A stretch of 64,000 nt of DNA from Streptomyces cadmiisoli (GCF_003261055.1 NZ_CP030073.1:5890001-5954000); one strand, 5' to 3'. Shown: positions 9,950 to 20,276, counted from the first letter of the stretch. A program made the numbers and translations. The notes: generated from the letters alone by a model not told the origin.

Positions 9950-10966
9950 ATGCTCAGTGAACGACGGCTCCAGGTGCTGCGCGCCATCGTCCAGGACTAC
10001 GTCGGCACCGAGGAGCCGGTCGGCTCCAAGGCGCTCACCGAGCGGCACAGCCTCGGCGTCTCACCGGCGACCGTCCGCAACGACATGGCGGCGCTGGAGG
10101 ACGAGGGGTACATCGCCCAGCCGCACACCAGCGCCGGGCGCATCCCGACGGACAAGGGCTACCGGCTGTTCGTCGACAAGCTGGCCGAGGTCAAGCCGCT
10201 CACGGCGCCGGAGCGGCGCGCGATCCAGAACTTCCTCGACGGGGCCGTCGACCTCGACGACGTCGTGGCCCGGACGGTGCGGCTGCTCGCGCAGCTCACC
10301 CGGCAGGTCGCCGTCGTGCAGTACCCGTCGCTGACCCGTTCCACGGTGCGCCACGTGGAACTGCTGTCGCTGGCGCCCGCCCGCCTGATGCTGGTGCTGA
10401 TCACCGACACCGGCCGGGTGGAGCAGCGCCTGGTCGACTGCCCCGCGCCGTTCGGCGAGACGTCCCTGGCGGATCTGCGGGCCCGGCTGAACAGCCGGAT
10501 CGCGGGCCGGCGGTTTCCCGACGTGCCGCAACTGGTGCAGGATCTGCCCGAGGCCTTCGAGATCGAGGACCGGGCGGCGGTGCACACGGTGCTCTCCACC
10601 CTCCTGGAGACGCTGGTCGAACAGACCGAGGAGCGGCTGGTGATCGGTGGTACCGCCAATCTCACCCGCTTCGGACATGACTTCCCTCTCGTCATCCGGC
10701 CGGTGCTGGAGGCGCTGGAGGAGCAGGTCGTTCTGCTCAAGTTGCTTGGCGAGGCGAAGGATTCGGGCATGACCGTGCGCATCGGGCACGAGAACGCCCA
10801 TGAGGGACTCAACTCCACGTCCGTGGTCTCGGTCGGCTACGGTTCGGGCGGCGAGGCAGTCGCCAAGCTCGGCGTGGTCGGACCGACCCGCATGGATTAC
10901 CCGGGAACGATGGGAGCGGTACGCGCAGTGGCACGGTACGTCGGACAGATCCTGGCGGAGTCGTAA
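9950..10966 (+). CDS. hrcA: Heat-inducible transcription repressor HrcA
   Basis: 338 aa. An N-terminal winged helix (about residues 1-75) contains [20 protein letters not shown] and HTSAGRIPT, followed by the GAF-like HrcA effector domain up to VARYVGQIL at the C-terminus. HrcA represses class I heat-shock genes by binding CIRCE, and a perfect CIRCE lies directly upstream. The stop codon is immediately followed by the GTG of dnaJ, so the two are co-translated. The ATG at 9950 starts at [13 protein letters not shown]; an earlier in-frame ATG at 9899 lies inside the CIRCE element and is rejected. Confidence 0.95.
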   Translation: MLSERRLQVLRAIVQDYVGTEEPVGSKALTERHSLGVSPATVRNDMAALEDEGYIAQPHTSAGRIPTDKGYRLFVDKLAEVKPLTAPERRAIQNFLDGAVDLDDVVARTVRLLAQLTRQVAVVQYPSLTRSTVRHVELLSLAPARLMLVLITDTGRVEQRLVDCPAPFGETSLADLRARLNSRIAGRRFPDVPQLVQDLPEAFEIEDRAAVHTVLSTLLETLVEQTEERLVIGGTANLTRFGHDFPLVIRPVLEALEEQVVLLKLLGEAKDSGMTVRIGHENAHEGLNSTSVVSVGYGSGGEAVAKLGVVGPTRMDYPGTMGAVRAVARYVGQILAES

Positions 10967-12103
10967 GTGGCCACGGACTACTACGCCGTTCTCGGCGTGC
11001 GTCGCGACGCGTCGCAGGAAGAGATCAAGAAGGCCTTCCGGCGGCTCGCTCGCGAGCTGCACCCGGATGTCAACCCCGATCCGAAGACGCAGGAGCGGTT
11101 CAAGGAGATCAACGCCGCTTACGAGGTGCTGTCGGACCCGCAGAAGAAGCAGGTCTACGACCTCGGCGGCGACCCCCTCTCGCAGAGCGGCGGCGCGGGC
11201 GCCGGCGGCTTCGGCGCGGGCGGCTTCGGGAACTTCTCCGACATCATGGACGCGTTCTTCGGCACGGCGTCGCAGCGCGGACCGCGCTCGCGCACCCGCC
11301 GCGGCCAGGACGCCATGATCCGCATCGATGTCGAACTGGACGAGGCGGCCTTCGGCACGACCAAGGACATCCAGGTCGACACGGCGATCGTGTGCTCCAC
11401 GTGCAGTGGAGAGGGCGCGGCGCCGGGCACCTCGGCCCAGACATGTGACATGTGCCGCGGCCGCGGCGAGGTGTCGCAGGTGACGCGGTCGTTCCTGGGC
11501 CAGGTCATGACCTCGCGGCCGTGTCCGCAGTGCCAGGGCTTCGGCACCGTGGTGCCCAACCCGTGCCCAGAGTGCGCGGGCGACGGCCGGGTGCGGTCCC
11601 GCCGGACCCTGACGGTCAAGATCCCGGCCGGTGTGGACAACGGCACGCGCATCCAGCTCGCCGGCGAGGGCGAGGTCGGCCCCGGCGGCGGTCCGGCCGG
11701 TGATCTCTACGTCGAGATCCACGAGCTGCCGCACACGACCTTCCAGCGCCGCGGCGACGACCTGCACTGCACGGTCACGATCCCGATGACGGCGGCGGCC
11801 CTCGGCACCAAGGTGCCGCTGGAGACGCTCGACGGCATGGAGGAGGTCGACATCCGCCCGGGCACCCAGTCGGGCCAGTCGATCCCGCTGCACGGCCGGG
11901 GCGTCACCCACCTGCGCGGCGGCGGCCGGGGCGACCTGATCGTCCACGTCGAGGTCCAGACCCCGTCCAAGCTCGACCCGGAGCAGGAGAACCTGCTGCG
12001 CGAGCTGGCCAAGCTGCGCGGCGAGGAACGGCCGCAGGGCCAGTTCCAGCCCGGGCAGCAGGGCCTGTTCTCACGCCTGAAGGACGCCTTCAACGGCCGT
12101 TGA
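10967..12103 (+). CDS. dnaJ: Molecular chaperone DnaJ
   Basis: 378 aa, complete type I DnaJ. The J domain (residues 1-68) has HPD in ELHPDVNPD; a Gly/Phe-rich linker spans about 72-95; four CxxCxGxG zinc motifs ([32 protein letters not shown]) lie at about 142-205; substrate-binding beta domains follow. It stimulates DnaK ATPase and delivers unfolded clients. This is the hrcA-linked copy, conventionally dnaJ2 in streptomycetes, which carry another dnaJ in the dnaK operon. The GTG start directly abuts the hrcA stop codon with no separate ribosome binding site, consistent with translational coupling and HrcA control. Confidence 0.95.
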   Translation: MATDYYAVLGVRRDASQEEIKKAFRRLARELHPDVNPDPKTQERFKEINAAYEVLSDPQKKQVYDLGGDPLSQSGGAGAGGFGAGGFGNFSDIMDAFFGTASQRGPRSRTRRGQDAMIRIDVELDEAAFGTTKDIQVDTAIVCSTCSGEGAAPGTSAQTCDMCRGRGEVSQVTRSFLGQVMTSRPCPQCQGFGTVVPNPCPECAGDGRVRSRRTLTVKIPAGVDNGTRIQLAGEGEVGPGGGPAGDLYVEIHELPHTTFQRRGDDLHCTVTIPMTAAALGTKVPLETLDGMEEVDIRPGTQSGQSIPLHGRGVTHLRGGGRGDLIVHVEVQTPSKLDPEQENLLRELAKLRGEERPQGQFQPGQQGLFSRLKDAFNGR

Positions 12104-12109
12104 GCCGCG

Positions 12110-12131
12110 GGACCGGCCCCCGGGCCGGTCC
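12110..12131 (+). terminator. Intrinsic hairpin after dnaJ
   Basis: Perfect 10-bp inverted repeat GGACCGGCCC/GGGCCGGTCC with a two-base centre, seven bases after the dnaJ stop codon. It has no U-tract, as is common in Streptomyces terminators. Confidence 0.75.
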
Positions 12132-12291
12132 TCCGGTGGTGACGCGGTGCGGTGAGCGCGGCCGGGTCGCCAGGTCGGCGGCTCGCCGCGGGCGCCGGGC
12201 GTCTCGGGCTCCCCGGGGCGCCCCGCGGCCGGCTCGTACCGGGTGGACGGCCGGATTCGGACTTGTTCGTAGGACGTGACAACATGCCGTC

Positions 12292-13410
12292 ATGTCCTCC
12301 GCACTGACCGATCTCTTCCCGCTTCCGATCGTGCAGGCCCCCATGGCGGGCGGCGTCTCCGTGCCGCAGCTCGCCGCGGCCGTGGCCGAGGCCGGCGGGC
12401 TCGGGTTCCTGGCCGCCGGCTACAAGACGGCCGACGGCATGTACCAGGAGATCAAGCAGCTGCGGAGCCTCACGAGCCGCCCCTTCGGCGTGAACCTGTT
12501 CATGCCGCAGCCCGAGCACCCCGGAGCGGGTGCCGCCTCCACCGGAGCGGCCGGCACCGCCCCCGCGAACTCCGCCGCGGTCGATGTCTACGCCCACCAG
12601 CTGGCCGGCGAGGCCGCCTGGTACGAGGTGGAGCTGGGCGACCCGGACAGCGGACGCGACGACGGCTACGAGGCCAAGCTCGCGGTGCTGCTCGACAACC
12701 CGGTGCCGGTGGTCTCCTTCCACTTCGGCTGCCCGAGCCGCGAGGTCCTGGACTCCCTGCGCCGGGCCGGAACGCTCACCCTGGCCACCGCCACCACGCC
12801 CGACGAGGCCCGTGCCGTCGAGCGGGCCGGCGCCGACGTCGTGATCGTGCAGGGCGTCGAGGCCGGCGGCCACCAGGGCACCCACCGGGACATCCCGGAG
12901 AACGACGGCTCCGCGATCGGGCTGCTCTCCCTGATCGCCCAGGTCCGCGAGGCCGTGGGCCTGCCGCTCGTCGCCGCCGGCGGCATCATGCGCGGCAGCC
13001 AGATCGCCGCCGCCCTGGCCGCGGGCGCGAGCGCCGCCCAGCTCGGCACCGCCTTCCTGGTCACGCCCGAGTCCGGCGCGCCCGCCGTGCACAAGGAGGC
13101 GCTGACCAACCCGCTGTTCGTCCGCACGGGGCTGACCCGCGCGTTCACCGGCCGGCCCGCCCGCGGCCTGGTCAACCGGTTCATGCGCGAGCACGGACCG
13201 TACGCCCCCGCCGCCTACCCCGAGATCAACCACCTCACCTCGCCGCTGCGCAAGGCGGCCGCCAAGGCCGGGGACGCGCAGGGCATGGCGCTGTGGGCCG
13301 GGCAGGGTCACCGGATGGCGCGCGAGCTGCCGGCCGGGCAGCTGGTGGAACTGCTGGCCGCCGAACTCGGCGCGGCCGGGACGGCGCTGTCCGGCGGCGG
13401 TGCTGGATGA
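12292..13410 (+). CDS. NAD(P)H-dependent flavin oxidoreductase, nitronate monooxygenase family
   Basis: 372 aa TIM-barrel flavoprotein. Family motifs are PIVQAPMAGG at the N-terminus, GGLGFLAAGY, VVSFHFGCP, VEAGGHQG (catalytic His region of nitronate monooxygenases), VAAGGI and GTAFL (FMN phosphate binding). Members oxidise nitroalkanes such as propionate 3-nitronate, though many act on unknown substrates. The stop overlaps the ATG of rsmE (ATGA at 13407-13410), so the pair is an operon. The 188-bp gap upstream begins with the dnaJ terminator. Confidence 0.88.
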   Translation: MSSALTDLFPLPIVQAPMAGGVSVPQLAAAVAEAGGLGFLAAGYKTADGMYQEIKQLRSLTSRPFGVNLFMPQPEHPGAGAASTGAAGTAPANSAAVDVYAHQLAGEAAWYEVELGDPDSGRDDGYEAKLAVLLDNPVPVVSFHFGCPSREVLDSLRRAGTLTLATATTPDEARAVERAGADVVIVQGVEAGGHQGTHRDIPENDGSAIGLLSLIAQVREAVGLPLVAAGGIMRGSQIAAALAAGASAAQLGTAFLVTPESGAPAVHKEALTNPLFVRTGLTRAFTGRPARGLVNRFMREHGPYAPAAYPEINHLTSPLRKAAAKAGDAQGMALWAGQGHRMARELPAGQLVELLAAELGAAGTALSGGGAG

Positions 13411-14147
13411 CCGCCCCGGTCTTCGTGGTCGACCGCTTCGGCCCCGGTCGGGGCGGGCGCTTCGTCCTGGACGGCCCCGAAGGGCGGCACGCCGTGTCCG
13501 TCAAACGGCTGCGGACGGGGGAGGGTGTCGTCCTCACGGACGGCGCCGGGCACTGGGCCGAGGGCGAGGTGACCGGCACCGAGGGCAAGGACCGGCTGCT
13601 GCTGGACCTGCGCGAGGTGCGCGAGGAGCCCATGCCGACCCCCCGTATCACCGTGGTCCAGGCCCTGCCCAAGGGCGACCGCGGTGAGCTGGCCGTGGAG
13701 ACCATGACCGAGGTCGGCGTCGACGCGATCGTGCCGTGGGCCGCCGCCCGCTGCATCACCCAGTGGAAGGGCGAGCGCGGCGCCCGGGCGCTGGCCAAGT
13801 GGCGGGCCACCGCCCGTGAGGCCGGCAAGCAGTCCCGCCGAGTGCGCTTCCCGGAGGTCGACGAGCCGGCGACGGGCAAGCGGGTCGCCGCCCTGCTCGC
13901 CGAGGCCGACTTCGCCGCCGTGCTGCACGAGAGCGGCATGGCCCCCCTGGCCGCCGCCGACCTGCCCGCCGAGGGCGAGATCGTGCTGGTCGTCGGGCCC
14001 GAAGGAGGCGTCTCCCCGGAGGAACTGGCACTCTTCGAGGAGGCCGGCGCGAAGCCCTACCGGCTCGGGCCGAGCGTGCTGCGCACCTCGACCGCGGGCA
14101 CCGCCGCGGCCGCCCTGCTGCTGGGCCGCACCGGACGCTGGTCCTGA
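13407..14147 (+). CDS. rsmE: 16S rRNA (uracil(1498)-N(3))-methyltransferase RsmE
   Basis: 246 aa. An N-terminal PUA-like domain contains GPEGRHAVSVKRLRTGE; the C-terminal SPOUT (trefoil-knot) domain contains VQALPKGDRGE, VGPEGGVSPEE and the S-adenosylmethionine-binding segment GPSVLRTSTAGTAA. The enzyme methylates U1498 of 16S rRNA in the assembled 30S subunit. Linkage to dnaJ is usual in Gram-positive genomes. The start overlaps the preceding stop codon. Confidence 0.93.
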   Translation: MTAPVFVVDRFGPGRGGRFVLDGPEGRHAVSVKRLRTGEGVVLTDGAGHWAEGEVTGTEGKDRLLLDLREVREEPMPTPRITVVQALPKGDRGELAVETMTEVGVDAIVPWAAARCITQWKGERGARALAKWRATAREAGKQSRRVRFPEVDEPATGKRVAALLAEADFAAVLHESGMAPLAAADLPAEGEIVLVVGPEGGVSPEELALFEEAGAKPYRLGPSVLRTSTAGTAAAALLLGRTGRWS

Positions 14148-14168
14148 CCCCGGCCGAGGGAGGACGTG

Positions 14169-14561
14169 ATGGAGCTCGCCCAGGTGAGACTGCTGGTCGG
14201 TGACTTCGCCGCCTGCTACCGCTTCTACACCGACGTCCTCGGCCTCAAGCCGCAGTCGGGCGCGGCCGAGGGGCCGTACGAGAAGTTCAGTCCCACCGCC
14301 GGGGCGGCCGGTATCGCCCTCCAGGACCGGGCGGTGATGGCCGACGTCCTCGGGGAGCTGGGCGACACGGCGGCCGGGCACCGCTCGCTGGTCGTGCTGC
14401 GCGTCGAGCACCTGGACGCCTACTGCGAGCGGATCACGTCGCGGGGCGCGACCCTGCTGCACGGACCCGCCGCGATGACGGACCGCATGCGGGCCGCCCA
14501 CCTCAAGGACCCGGAGGGGAACCTGGTGGAGCTGCAGGAGTGGCTGCTGCTGAGCGGCTGA
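14169..14561 (+). CDS. VOC (glyoxalase/bleomycin resistance) family protein
   Basis: 130 aa, one vicinal-oxygen-chelate module. The N-terminal beta-alpha unit FAACYRFYTDVLGL and the C-terminal DPEGNLVELQEW carry the usual metal-ligand Glu. The N-terminal His seen in glyoxalase I is absent (the chain starts MELAQVRLLVGD), so a true glyoxalase role is unlikely; substrate unknown. GGGAGG precedes the ATG at the right spacing; a GTG three bases upstream is disfavoured. It lies 21 bp after rsmE and probably ends the transcript. Confidence 0.82.
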   Translation: MELAQVRLLVGDFAACYRFYTDVLGLKPQSGAAEGPYEKFSPTAGAAGIALQDRAVMADVLGELGDTAAGHRSLVVLRVEHLDAYCERITSRGATLLHGPAAMTDRMRAAHLKDPEGNLVELQEWLLLSG

Positions 14562-14697
14562 CCGCGCCCCCCGTGCACCGCTCCAACCCGGCCGCCCACG
14601 ACGAGCCCGCACGGTCCGCTGTCGCGCCGCACCCGGGTCCGCCGGCGCGGCGAGGGCGCGCGCCGGGCGGCGCGGGGCAGTCGGGAATGTGACGGCC

Positions 14698-16380
14698 CTA
14701 GGGCGCGGGGCACGTCCCCGGCGACCGGTTCTCCGTGGGCAGCAGCTGGACGTCCTCGCGGCGGACGGCGAAGGCCTCCGGGCCGGGTTCGTGCCTGCGG
14801 GCCGGATCCCACAGCCAGATCCAGTCGCCGGACGCCCCGAAGGACACCACCGGGTGGCCGGTGGGCAGCGGCCCGTTCTCCACCGGCACGGGCTTGCCGG
14901 CCTCCACGGGGCGTACGCAGACCAGGTGGCCCTTCAGCCCGTAGTAGTCCGGTGGATCCGTGCCCCGCTGCGCGACGGCCCCGGCCGCGCTGCCCGCCGA
15001 GCGCCCGGCGTGCTCGGCGCCCAGGGCGACGGCGGTCAGGGCGTAGGCGACGGACAGCAGGGTGGTGAGGACCGCCGCGTAGAGCCGGAAGCCGCCGTCC
15101 CGCGCCAGGACGTGGAAGTGGCGCAGCCAGCCGACGACCGCGACGAAGGCCAGCACGCTGCCCAGGGCGAGGGCCATGGGCCGGCCGGCCGCCAGATACG
15201 CGCCCAGCGCGGGGGCGGGCACGGTGGCGGCGGGGATGTCGAAGCGGTCCAGGTACTCGTCGTGCATCTGGCCGCCCAGCCACCGCACCATAGACCAGAC
15301 CACCGGCACCGACAGCGGTACCAGCCAGGTCGCGTGCCGGGTGAACAGCGTCCGGCGCACCGCGAGGACCACCCCGGTGCCGACGAAGGCCACCGCCCCC
15401 AGCAGCAGCATCCCCGCCCACAGGCGGGCCGGGGACACGTCCCGCCCGGCCAGCGCGCCGAACGCGGCCAGCGTGCTGGTCCCTGCGACCCCGGCGGCCC
15501 ACTGCGCGAGCCGCCCCCGGTCCCGGGTCTCCTTGGCCATCCGGCCCAGCGGCAGCGCGCCCGCCGCGCTCAGCACCAGCGGCGGCAGCTTCCAGGCGCC
15601 CTCCGCCCGTACCGCGTACATGCCGCAGACGACCGCGAGGACGATGCCCGCGGCGCCCGCCGTCATCCAGGCCAGCCGGGTCCGCCGGGCCCGCGGCGTC
15701 TCGTCGCGCGGCGGGTTTGCGTCCGAGTGGCCCGGGACGCGCAGTGCGTGCCGGCCGGGGACGAAGTCCCGTCCGCCCAGCGGGCGCGCGGTCACTTCCG
15801 CCTCCGCCGCGTCCCGCGAGCCGGGGCCGGCTGGCACCGTCACCGCCCGCTGTTCGTCCAGGAAGCCCAGCCAGGTCCACATCCGCGACGGCCGCCCGCC
15901 CCCGCCCGCCGTGCGGTGCACGTGGTACGTCGTACGCGCCGGGCGCTCGTGCTCGACCAGCGCGGCGTCGCGCACCCACGCCCCCAGCTCGGCCTGCCCG
16001 ACCAGCCGCTCCACCTCCGCCACGGCCGTGCGCACCGCCCCGAGGCGCGCCCCGTGCAGCCGCACCTCGACGACCAGCGCCGTCCGCTGCCCCCGGGCGG
16101 CCCGCGGCCGCTCGTCGGCCTCCGCGGGCCGCACGGACCAGCCGCGCTCCTCGAACAGGCCGGTGGCGTAGTCGACCTCGTCGGGACGGTCGACGACATC
16201 GACGAGCATCCGCACCCGCCGGCGCCCCGGCGGCGCCGGCGGACCGACCGCCGGATCCGTCACGCCCGGCGCGTCCGCCCCGCCGTCGGGCACGCGCGGC
16301 GCGGGCAGAGCGACGTTCCTGCGGACACGGACGCGAGGGGGCAACGTTCCTCCGGGGGACGGGTGTTCGGCGGCCGGCAC
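14698..16380 (-). CDS. Polytopic membrane protein of unknown function
   Basis: 560 aa. A cytoplasmic N-terminal half (about residues 1-235) is rich in Arg/Pro with no family I recognise. It is followed by a membrane half with about 7-8 hydrophobic segments (starting at MTAGAAGIVLAVVCGMYAV, then around 300-470), and a short C-terminal domain containing DYYGLKGHLVCVRPV and a WIWLWDP aromatic patch. Uncharacterised streptomycete membrane proteins of this size occur beside the tricorn protease gene; no function is assigned. The start at 16380 is the first codon of the frame and could be later. It is divergent from the lipoprotein gene, with 89 bp between. Confidence 0.65.
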   Translation of the reverse strand: MPAAEHPSPGGTLPPRVRVRRNVALPAPRVPDGGADAPGVTDPAVGPPAPPGRRRVRMLVDVVDRPDEVDYATGLFEERGWSVRPAEADERPRAARGQRTALVVEVRLHGARLGAVRTAVAEVERLVGQAELGAWVRDAALVEHERPARTTYHVHRTAGGGGRPSRMWTWLGFLDEQRAVTVPAGPGSRDAAEAEVTARPLGGRDFVPGRHALRVPGHSDANPPRDETPRARRTRLAWMTAGAAGIVLAVVCGMYAVRAEGAWKLPPLVLSAAGALPLGRMAKETRDRGRLAQWAAGVAGTSTLAAFGALAGRDVSPARLWAGMLLLGAVAFVGTGVVLAVRRTLFTRHATWLVPLSVPVVWSMVRWLGGQMHDEYLDRFDIPAATVPAPALGAYLAAGRPMALALGSVLAFVAVVGWLRHFHVLARDGGFRLYAAVLTTLLSVAYALTAVALGAEHAGRSAGSAAGAVAQRGTDPPDYYGLKGHLVCVRPVEAGKPVPVENGPLPTGHPVVSFGASGDWIWLWDPARRHEPGPEAFAVRREDVQLLPTENRSPGTCPAP

Positions 16381-16469
16381 GTGGTGACGTGCGAGGGTAC
16401 CGAGTGGCGTGGCACCGGTGGCCGTATGCGCCCTACCGCGACGGCCGGGACGGTGGCAGGCTGCCGTCC

Positions 16470-17003
16470 ATGGGGGCGATGCGGTGGATTCGGGGCCGTT
16501 CGCGCGGCCGTCGGGTGGCGGTGGCCGCCGGGGTCGTGGTGGTCGGGGCGGTCGGCGCCGTCGGCTGCGAGCCGGGCGCGCTGAGCTCCGCGACCGTGGC
16601 CTACACGACCGACGAGCTGGCCACCCGGGAACTGGAGCGGCGGGAGGCCGACGTCCAGTGGCTCAGCTGCACAGCCGACTTCGCGGGCGGCGACCGGCCG
16701 AGCCCCACGGCGAGCGAGCGCACCGTCGCGGACGTCGACTGCGAAGGGGAGACCCGGGACGGCCGGGAGATCACGGTCACGGGCCGGGTGACGCGCGCGG
16801 TGAACGGCGCCTGTGTGCGCGGCGACCTGACCGCGACGGTGGGCGGCAAGCAGTGGTTCCGGGTCACCGGGCTCGGCGACTGCGACGCCACCGGAGCCCC
16901 GCCCGCCGGCGACCGGCCCGGCGCCGGCCCCACCACCACGGTGACGGTCACCCGCACCGTGTGGTGCCAGGACGATCCGAACTGCTGGCCGCAGGGCAAG
17001 TGA
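16470..17003 (+). CDS. Putative lipoprotein
   Basis: 177 aa. A basic N-terminus (RGRSRGRR) is followed by a hydrophobic stretch VAAGVVVVGAVGAVGC, where AVGC can serve as a lipobox, so the mature protein is probably lipid-anchored outside the membrane. The mature part resembles DUF4333-like small secreted domains: paired Cys in LSCTADF and DVDCEG, then ACVRGDL and LGDCDATG, which may form two disulphides. It ends in a Thr/Val-rich stalk and CQDDPNCWPQGK. An in-frame ATG nine bases downstream (16479) is an equally possible start. Function unknown. Confidence 0.68.
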   Translation: MGAMRWIRGRSRGRRVAVAAGVVVVGAVGAVGCEPGALSSATVAYTTDELATRELERREADVQWLSCTADFAGGDRPSPTASERTVADVDCEGETRDGREITVTGRVTRAVNGACVRGDLTATVGGKQWFRVTGLGDCDATGAPPAGDRPGAGPTTTVTVTRTVWCQDDPNCWPQGK

Positions 17004-17066
17004 GGCGAGGGCGAAAGGTGATCGAAACCGCTGTGCGCGGGCGCCGCCGCTGCATAGGGTGACCGG

Positions 17067-20000
17067 GTGACTGAGTCCGCAGCGCCCGCCACGTCGGCGT
17101 ATCTCCGGTTCCCGCACCCGCACGGTGAGTTGGTCGCCTTCACCGCCGAGGACGACGTCTGGATCGCCCCGCTCGACGGCGGCCGGGCCTGGCGGGTCAG
17201 CGCCGACAACGTTCCCGTGACGATGCCGCGCATCTCTCCCGACGGCACCACCGTCGCCTGGACCTCGACCCGTGACGGCGCCCCCGAGGTGCACGTCGCG
17301 CCGGTCGACGGCGGCCCGGCGAAGCGCCTGACGCACTGGGGCAGCCTGAAGACCCAGGTCCGCGGCTGGACCGAGGACGGACGGGTCCTCGCCCTGACCA
17401 CGCACGGCCAGGCCAGTCTGCGCCGCACCTGGGCGCACGCCGTCCCGCTGGACGGCGGCCCGGCGACCCGGCTGGAGTACGGGCCCGTCGGGGAGGTCGC
17501 CCAGGGCCCGCACACCGTGCTGCTGTCCGCGCCGATGGGGCGCGAGGCCGCCTGGTGGAAGCGGTACCGCGGCGGTACGGCGGGCAAGCTGTGGATCGAC
17601 CGCGGGGGCGACGGCGAGTTCGTCCGGCTGCACGAGGAGCTGGACGGGAACGTCGAGCACCCCGTGTGGGTGGGGGAGCGGCTGGCGTTCCTGTCCGACC
17701 ACGAGGGCACCGGCGCGGTGTACTCCTCCCTCGCCGACGGCTCCGACCTGCGCCGGCACACCCCCCTCGGCGGCTTCTACGCCCGCCACCTGGCCGGTGA
17801 CGGCACCCGCCTGGTCCACATGAGCGCCGGTGAGCTGTGGCTGCTGGACGACCTGGACGGGGCCGAGCCGCGCCGGCTCGACCTGCGCCTCGGCGGACAG
17901 GGCACCGACCGCCAGCCGTACCCGCTGAAGGCCGCCCGCTGGTTCGGGTCCGCCTCGCCGGACCACAGCGCGCGCGGCAGCGCCGTCTCCGTGCGCGGCG
18001 CCGTGCACTGGGTCACCCACCGGTCCGGCCCGGCCCGCGCGCTGGCCGCCGAACCCGGCGTGCGGGCCCGGCTGCCGCGCACCTTCCGCGCCGAGGGCGA
18101 GGAGTGGGTGGTGTGGGTGACCGACGCCGAGGGCGAGGACGCCCTGGAGTTCGCGCCCGCCACCGGACTGATCCCGGGCTCCATTCCGCGCCGCCTGGCC
18201 GCCGGCCAGCTCGGCCGGGTGCTGTCGCTGGCCATGGCGCCCGACGGCAGCCGGGCCGCGGTCGCCTCGCACGACGGGCGGCTGCTGCTCGTCGAACGGG
18301 AGACCGGCGAGGTGCGCGAGGTCGACCGCAGCGACAACGGCGACGTGTCCGGGCTGGTCTTCTCGCCCGACTCGTCCTGGCTCGCCTGGTCCCACCCCGG
18401 CCCGCGCCCGCTGTGCCAGCTGCGGCTCGCCAACACCACCGATCTGTCGGTCACCGAGGCGACCCCGCTGCGCTTCCAGGACTACGCGCCCGCGTTCACC
18501 ACGGACGGCAAGCACCTCGCCTTCCTGTCGAACCGGTCCTTCGACCCGGTCTACGACGAGCACGTCTTCGACCTGGCGTTCGTCGTCGGCGACCGGCCGC
18601 ACCTGATCACGCTGGCCGCGACCACGCCGTCGCCGTTCGGCCCGCAGCGGCACGGCCGCCCCTTCGAGACCCACGACAAGGGCGAGACGCCCGACAGCGA
18701 GGGCACGCCGACGACCCGGATCGACCTCGAAGGCCTCGCCGACCGGATCGTGCCGTTCCCGGTCGAGGCCGGCCGCTACTCCAACCTGCGCGCCGCGAAG
18801 GACGGCGTGCTGTGGCTGCGGCACCCCGTGCAGGGGGTCCTCGGCTCGTCCCGGGCCACTCCGGACGACCCCGACCCCAAGACCGAGCTGGAGCGCTACG
18901 ACCTCGGCCAGCACCGGCTGGAGCACCTGGCCGCCGACGCCGACCACTTCGAGGTCAGCGGGGACGGCAAGCGTGTCCTGCTGTGGACCGACAGCCGCCT
19001 GAAGGTCGTGCCCAGCGACCGGCGCGCCTCCAACGACGACGACAGCGAGACCAACGTCACCGTCGACCTGGGCCGGGTGCGGCAGACCGTCGACCCGGCG
19101 GCCGAGTGGCGGCAGATGTACGAGGAGACCGGCCGCATCATGCGGGACCACTTCTGGCGGCCCGACATGAACGGCGTCGACTGGGACGGTGTGCTCGACC
19201 GCTACCGGCCCGTCCTGCGGCGGATCGCCACCCATGACGACCTGGTGGACCTGCTCTGGGAGGTCCAGGGCGAGCTGGGCACCTCGCACGCGTACGTCCT
19301 CCCGCGCGGCGGCCACGGCCACGGGGCCCGGCAGGGGCTGCTCGGCGCCGACATCTCCCGGCACGCCGACGGCAGTTGGCGCATCGACCGGATCCTGCCC
19401 TCGGAGACCTCCGACCCCGACGCCCGTTCCCCGCTCGCGGCGCCCGGCGTCGCGGTGCGCCCCGGGGACGCGATCGTGGCGGTGGCCGGGCGGGCGGTCG
19501 ATCCGGTGACCGGCCCGGGGCCGCTGCTGGTCGGCACGGCCGGCAAGCCCGTGGAGCTGACCGTCTCCCCGTCCGGCGGGGGCGAGGTGCGGCACGCGGT
19601 GGTCGTGCCGATCGCGGACGAGGAGCCGCTGCGCTACCACGCCTGGGTCGCCGACCGGCGGGCCCACGTCCACGAGAGGTCCGGAGGCCGGCTCGGCTAC
19701 CTCCACGTGCCCGACATGCAGGCCCCGGGCTGGGCGCAGATCCACCGTGACCTGCGGGTGGAGGTGGCCCGGGAGGGGCTCGTGGTGGACGTCCGGGAGA
19801 ACCGGGGCGGCCACACCTCCCAGTTGGTGATCGAGAAGCTGGCCCGGCGGATCGTCGGCTGGGCCGTGCCGCGCGGGATGCGCCCGTACAGCTATCCGCA
19901 GGACGCGCCGCGCGGGCCGGTGGTGGCCGTCGCCAACGAGTTCTCCGGCTCGGACGGCGACATCGTCAACGCCGCGATCAAGGCGCTCGGCCTGGGTCCG

Positions 20001-20276
20001 GTGGTCGGCACCCGCACCTGGGGCGGCGTCGTGGGCATCGACAGCCGCTACCGGCTGGTCGACGGCACGCTGATCACCCAGCCGAAGTACGCGTTCTGGC
20101 TGGAGGGTTACGAGTGGCGGGTGGAGAACCACGGCGTGGACCCGGACGTGGAGGTGGCGCAGCGGCCGCAGGACCACGTGGCGGGGCGGGACCCGCAGCT
20201 GGACGAGGCGGTGCGGCTGGCGCTGGCGGCACTGGAGGAACGCCCGGCGAAGACGCCCCCGGACCTGCCCGCCTGA
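17067..20276 (+). CDS. Tricorn protease homologue (S41 family, with PDZ domain)
   Basis: 1069 aa, cytoplasmic. N-terminal six- and seven-bladed beta-propellers (about residues 10-670) are followed by the C1 domain, a PDZ domain (about 760-850, APGVAVRPGDAIVAV) and the S41 protease core. The catalytic set of archaeal tricorn is visible: Ser-His in GTSHAYVL (about 738), Ser-Asp in FSGSDGD (about 960) and Glu in WRVENHGV. Tricorn trims peptides released by the proteasome, and streptomycetes carry a 20S proteasome, so peptide turnover is the likely role. GTG start; ends 108 bp before the HIT gene. Confidence 0.93.
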   Translation: MTESAAPATSAYLRFPHPHGELVAFTAEDDVWIAPLDGGRAWRVSADNVPVTMPRISPDGTTVAWTSTRDGAPEVHVAPVDGGPAKRLTHWGSLKTQVRGWTEDGRVLALTTHGQASLRRTWAHAVPLDGGPATRLEYGPVGEVAQGPHTVLLSAPMGREAAWWKRYRGGTAGKLWIDRGGDGEFVRLHEELDGNVEHPVWVGERLAFLSDHEGTGAVYSSLADGSDLRRHTPLGGFYARHLAGDGTRLVHMSAGELWLLDDLDGAEPRRLDLRLGGQGTDRQPYPLKAARWFGSASPDHSARGSAVSVRGAVHWVTHRSGPARALAAEPGVRARLPRTFRAEGEEWVVWVTDAEGEDALEFAPATGLIPGSIPRRLAAGQLGRVLSLAMAPDGSRAAVASHDGRLLLVERETGEVREVDRSDNGDVSGLVFSPDSSWLAWSHPGPRPLCQLRLANTTDLSVTEATPLRFQDYAPAFTTDGKHLAFLSNRSFDPVYDEHVFDLAFVVGDRPHLITLAATTPSPFGPQRHGRPFETHDKGETPDSEGTPTTRIDLEGLADRIVPFPVEAGRYSNLRAAKDGVLWLRHPVQGVLGSSRATPDDPDPKTELERYDLGQHRLEHLAADADHFEVSGDGKRVLLWTDSRLKVVPSDRRASNDDDSETNVTVDLGRVRQTVDPAAEWRQMYEETGRIMRDHFWRPDMNGVDWDGVLDRYRPVLRRIATHDDLVDLLWEVQGELGTSHAYVLPRGGHGHGARQGLLGADISRHADGSWRIDRILPSETSDPDARSPLAAPGVAVRPGDAIVAVAGRAVDPVTGPGPLLVGTAGKPVELTVSPSGGGEVRHAVVVPIADEEPLRYHAWVADRRAHVHERSGGRLGYLHVPDMQAPGWAQIHRDLRVEVAREGLVVDVRENRGGHTSQLVIEKLARRIVGWAVPRGMRPYSYPQDAPRGPVVAVANEFSGSDGDIVNAAIKALGLGPVVGTRTWGGVVGIDSRYRLVDGTLITQPKYAFWLEGYEWRVENHGVDPDVEVAQRPQDHVAGRDPQLDEAVRLALAALEERPAKTPPDLPA

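Noticed and set aside
14562..14697. Small gene or terminator between the VOC gene and the convergent membrane protein gene
   Set aside because: No frame with a ribosome binding site and no convincing stem-loop was found.
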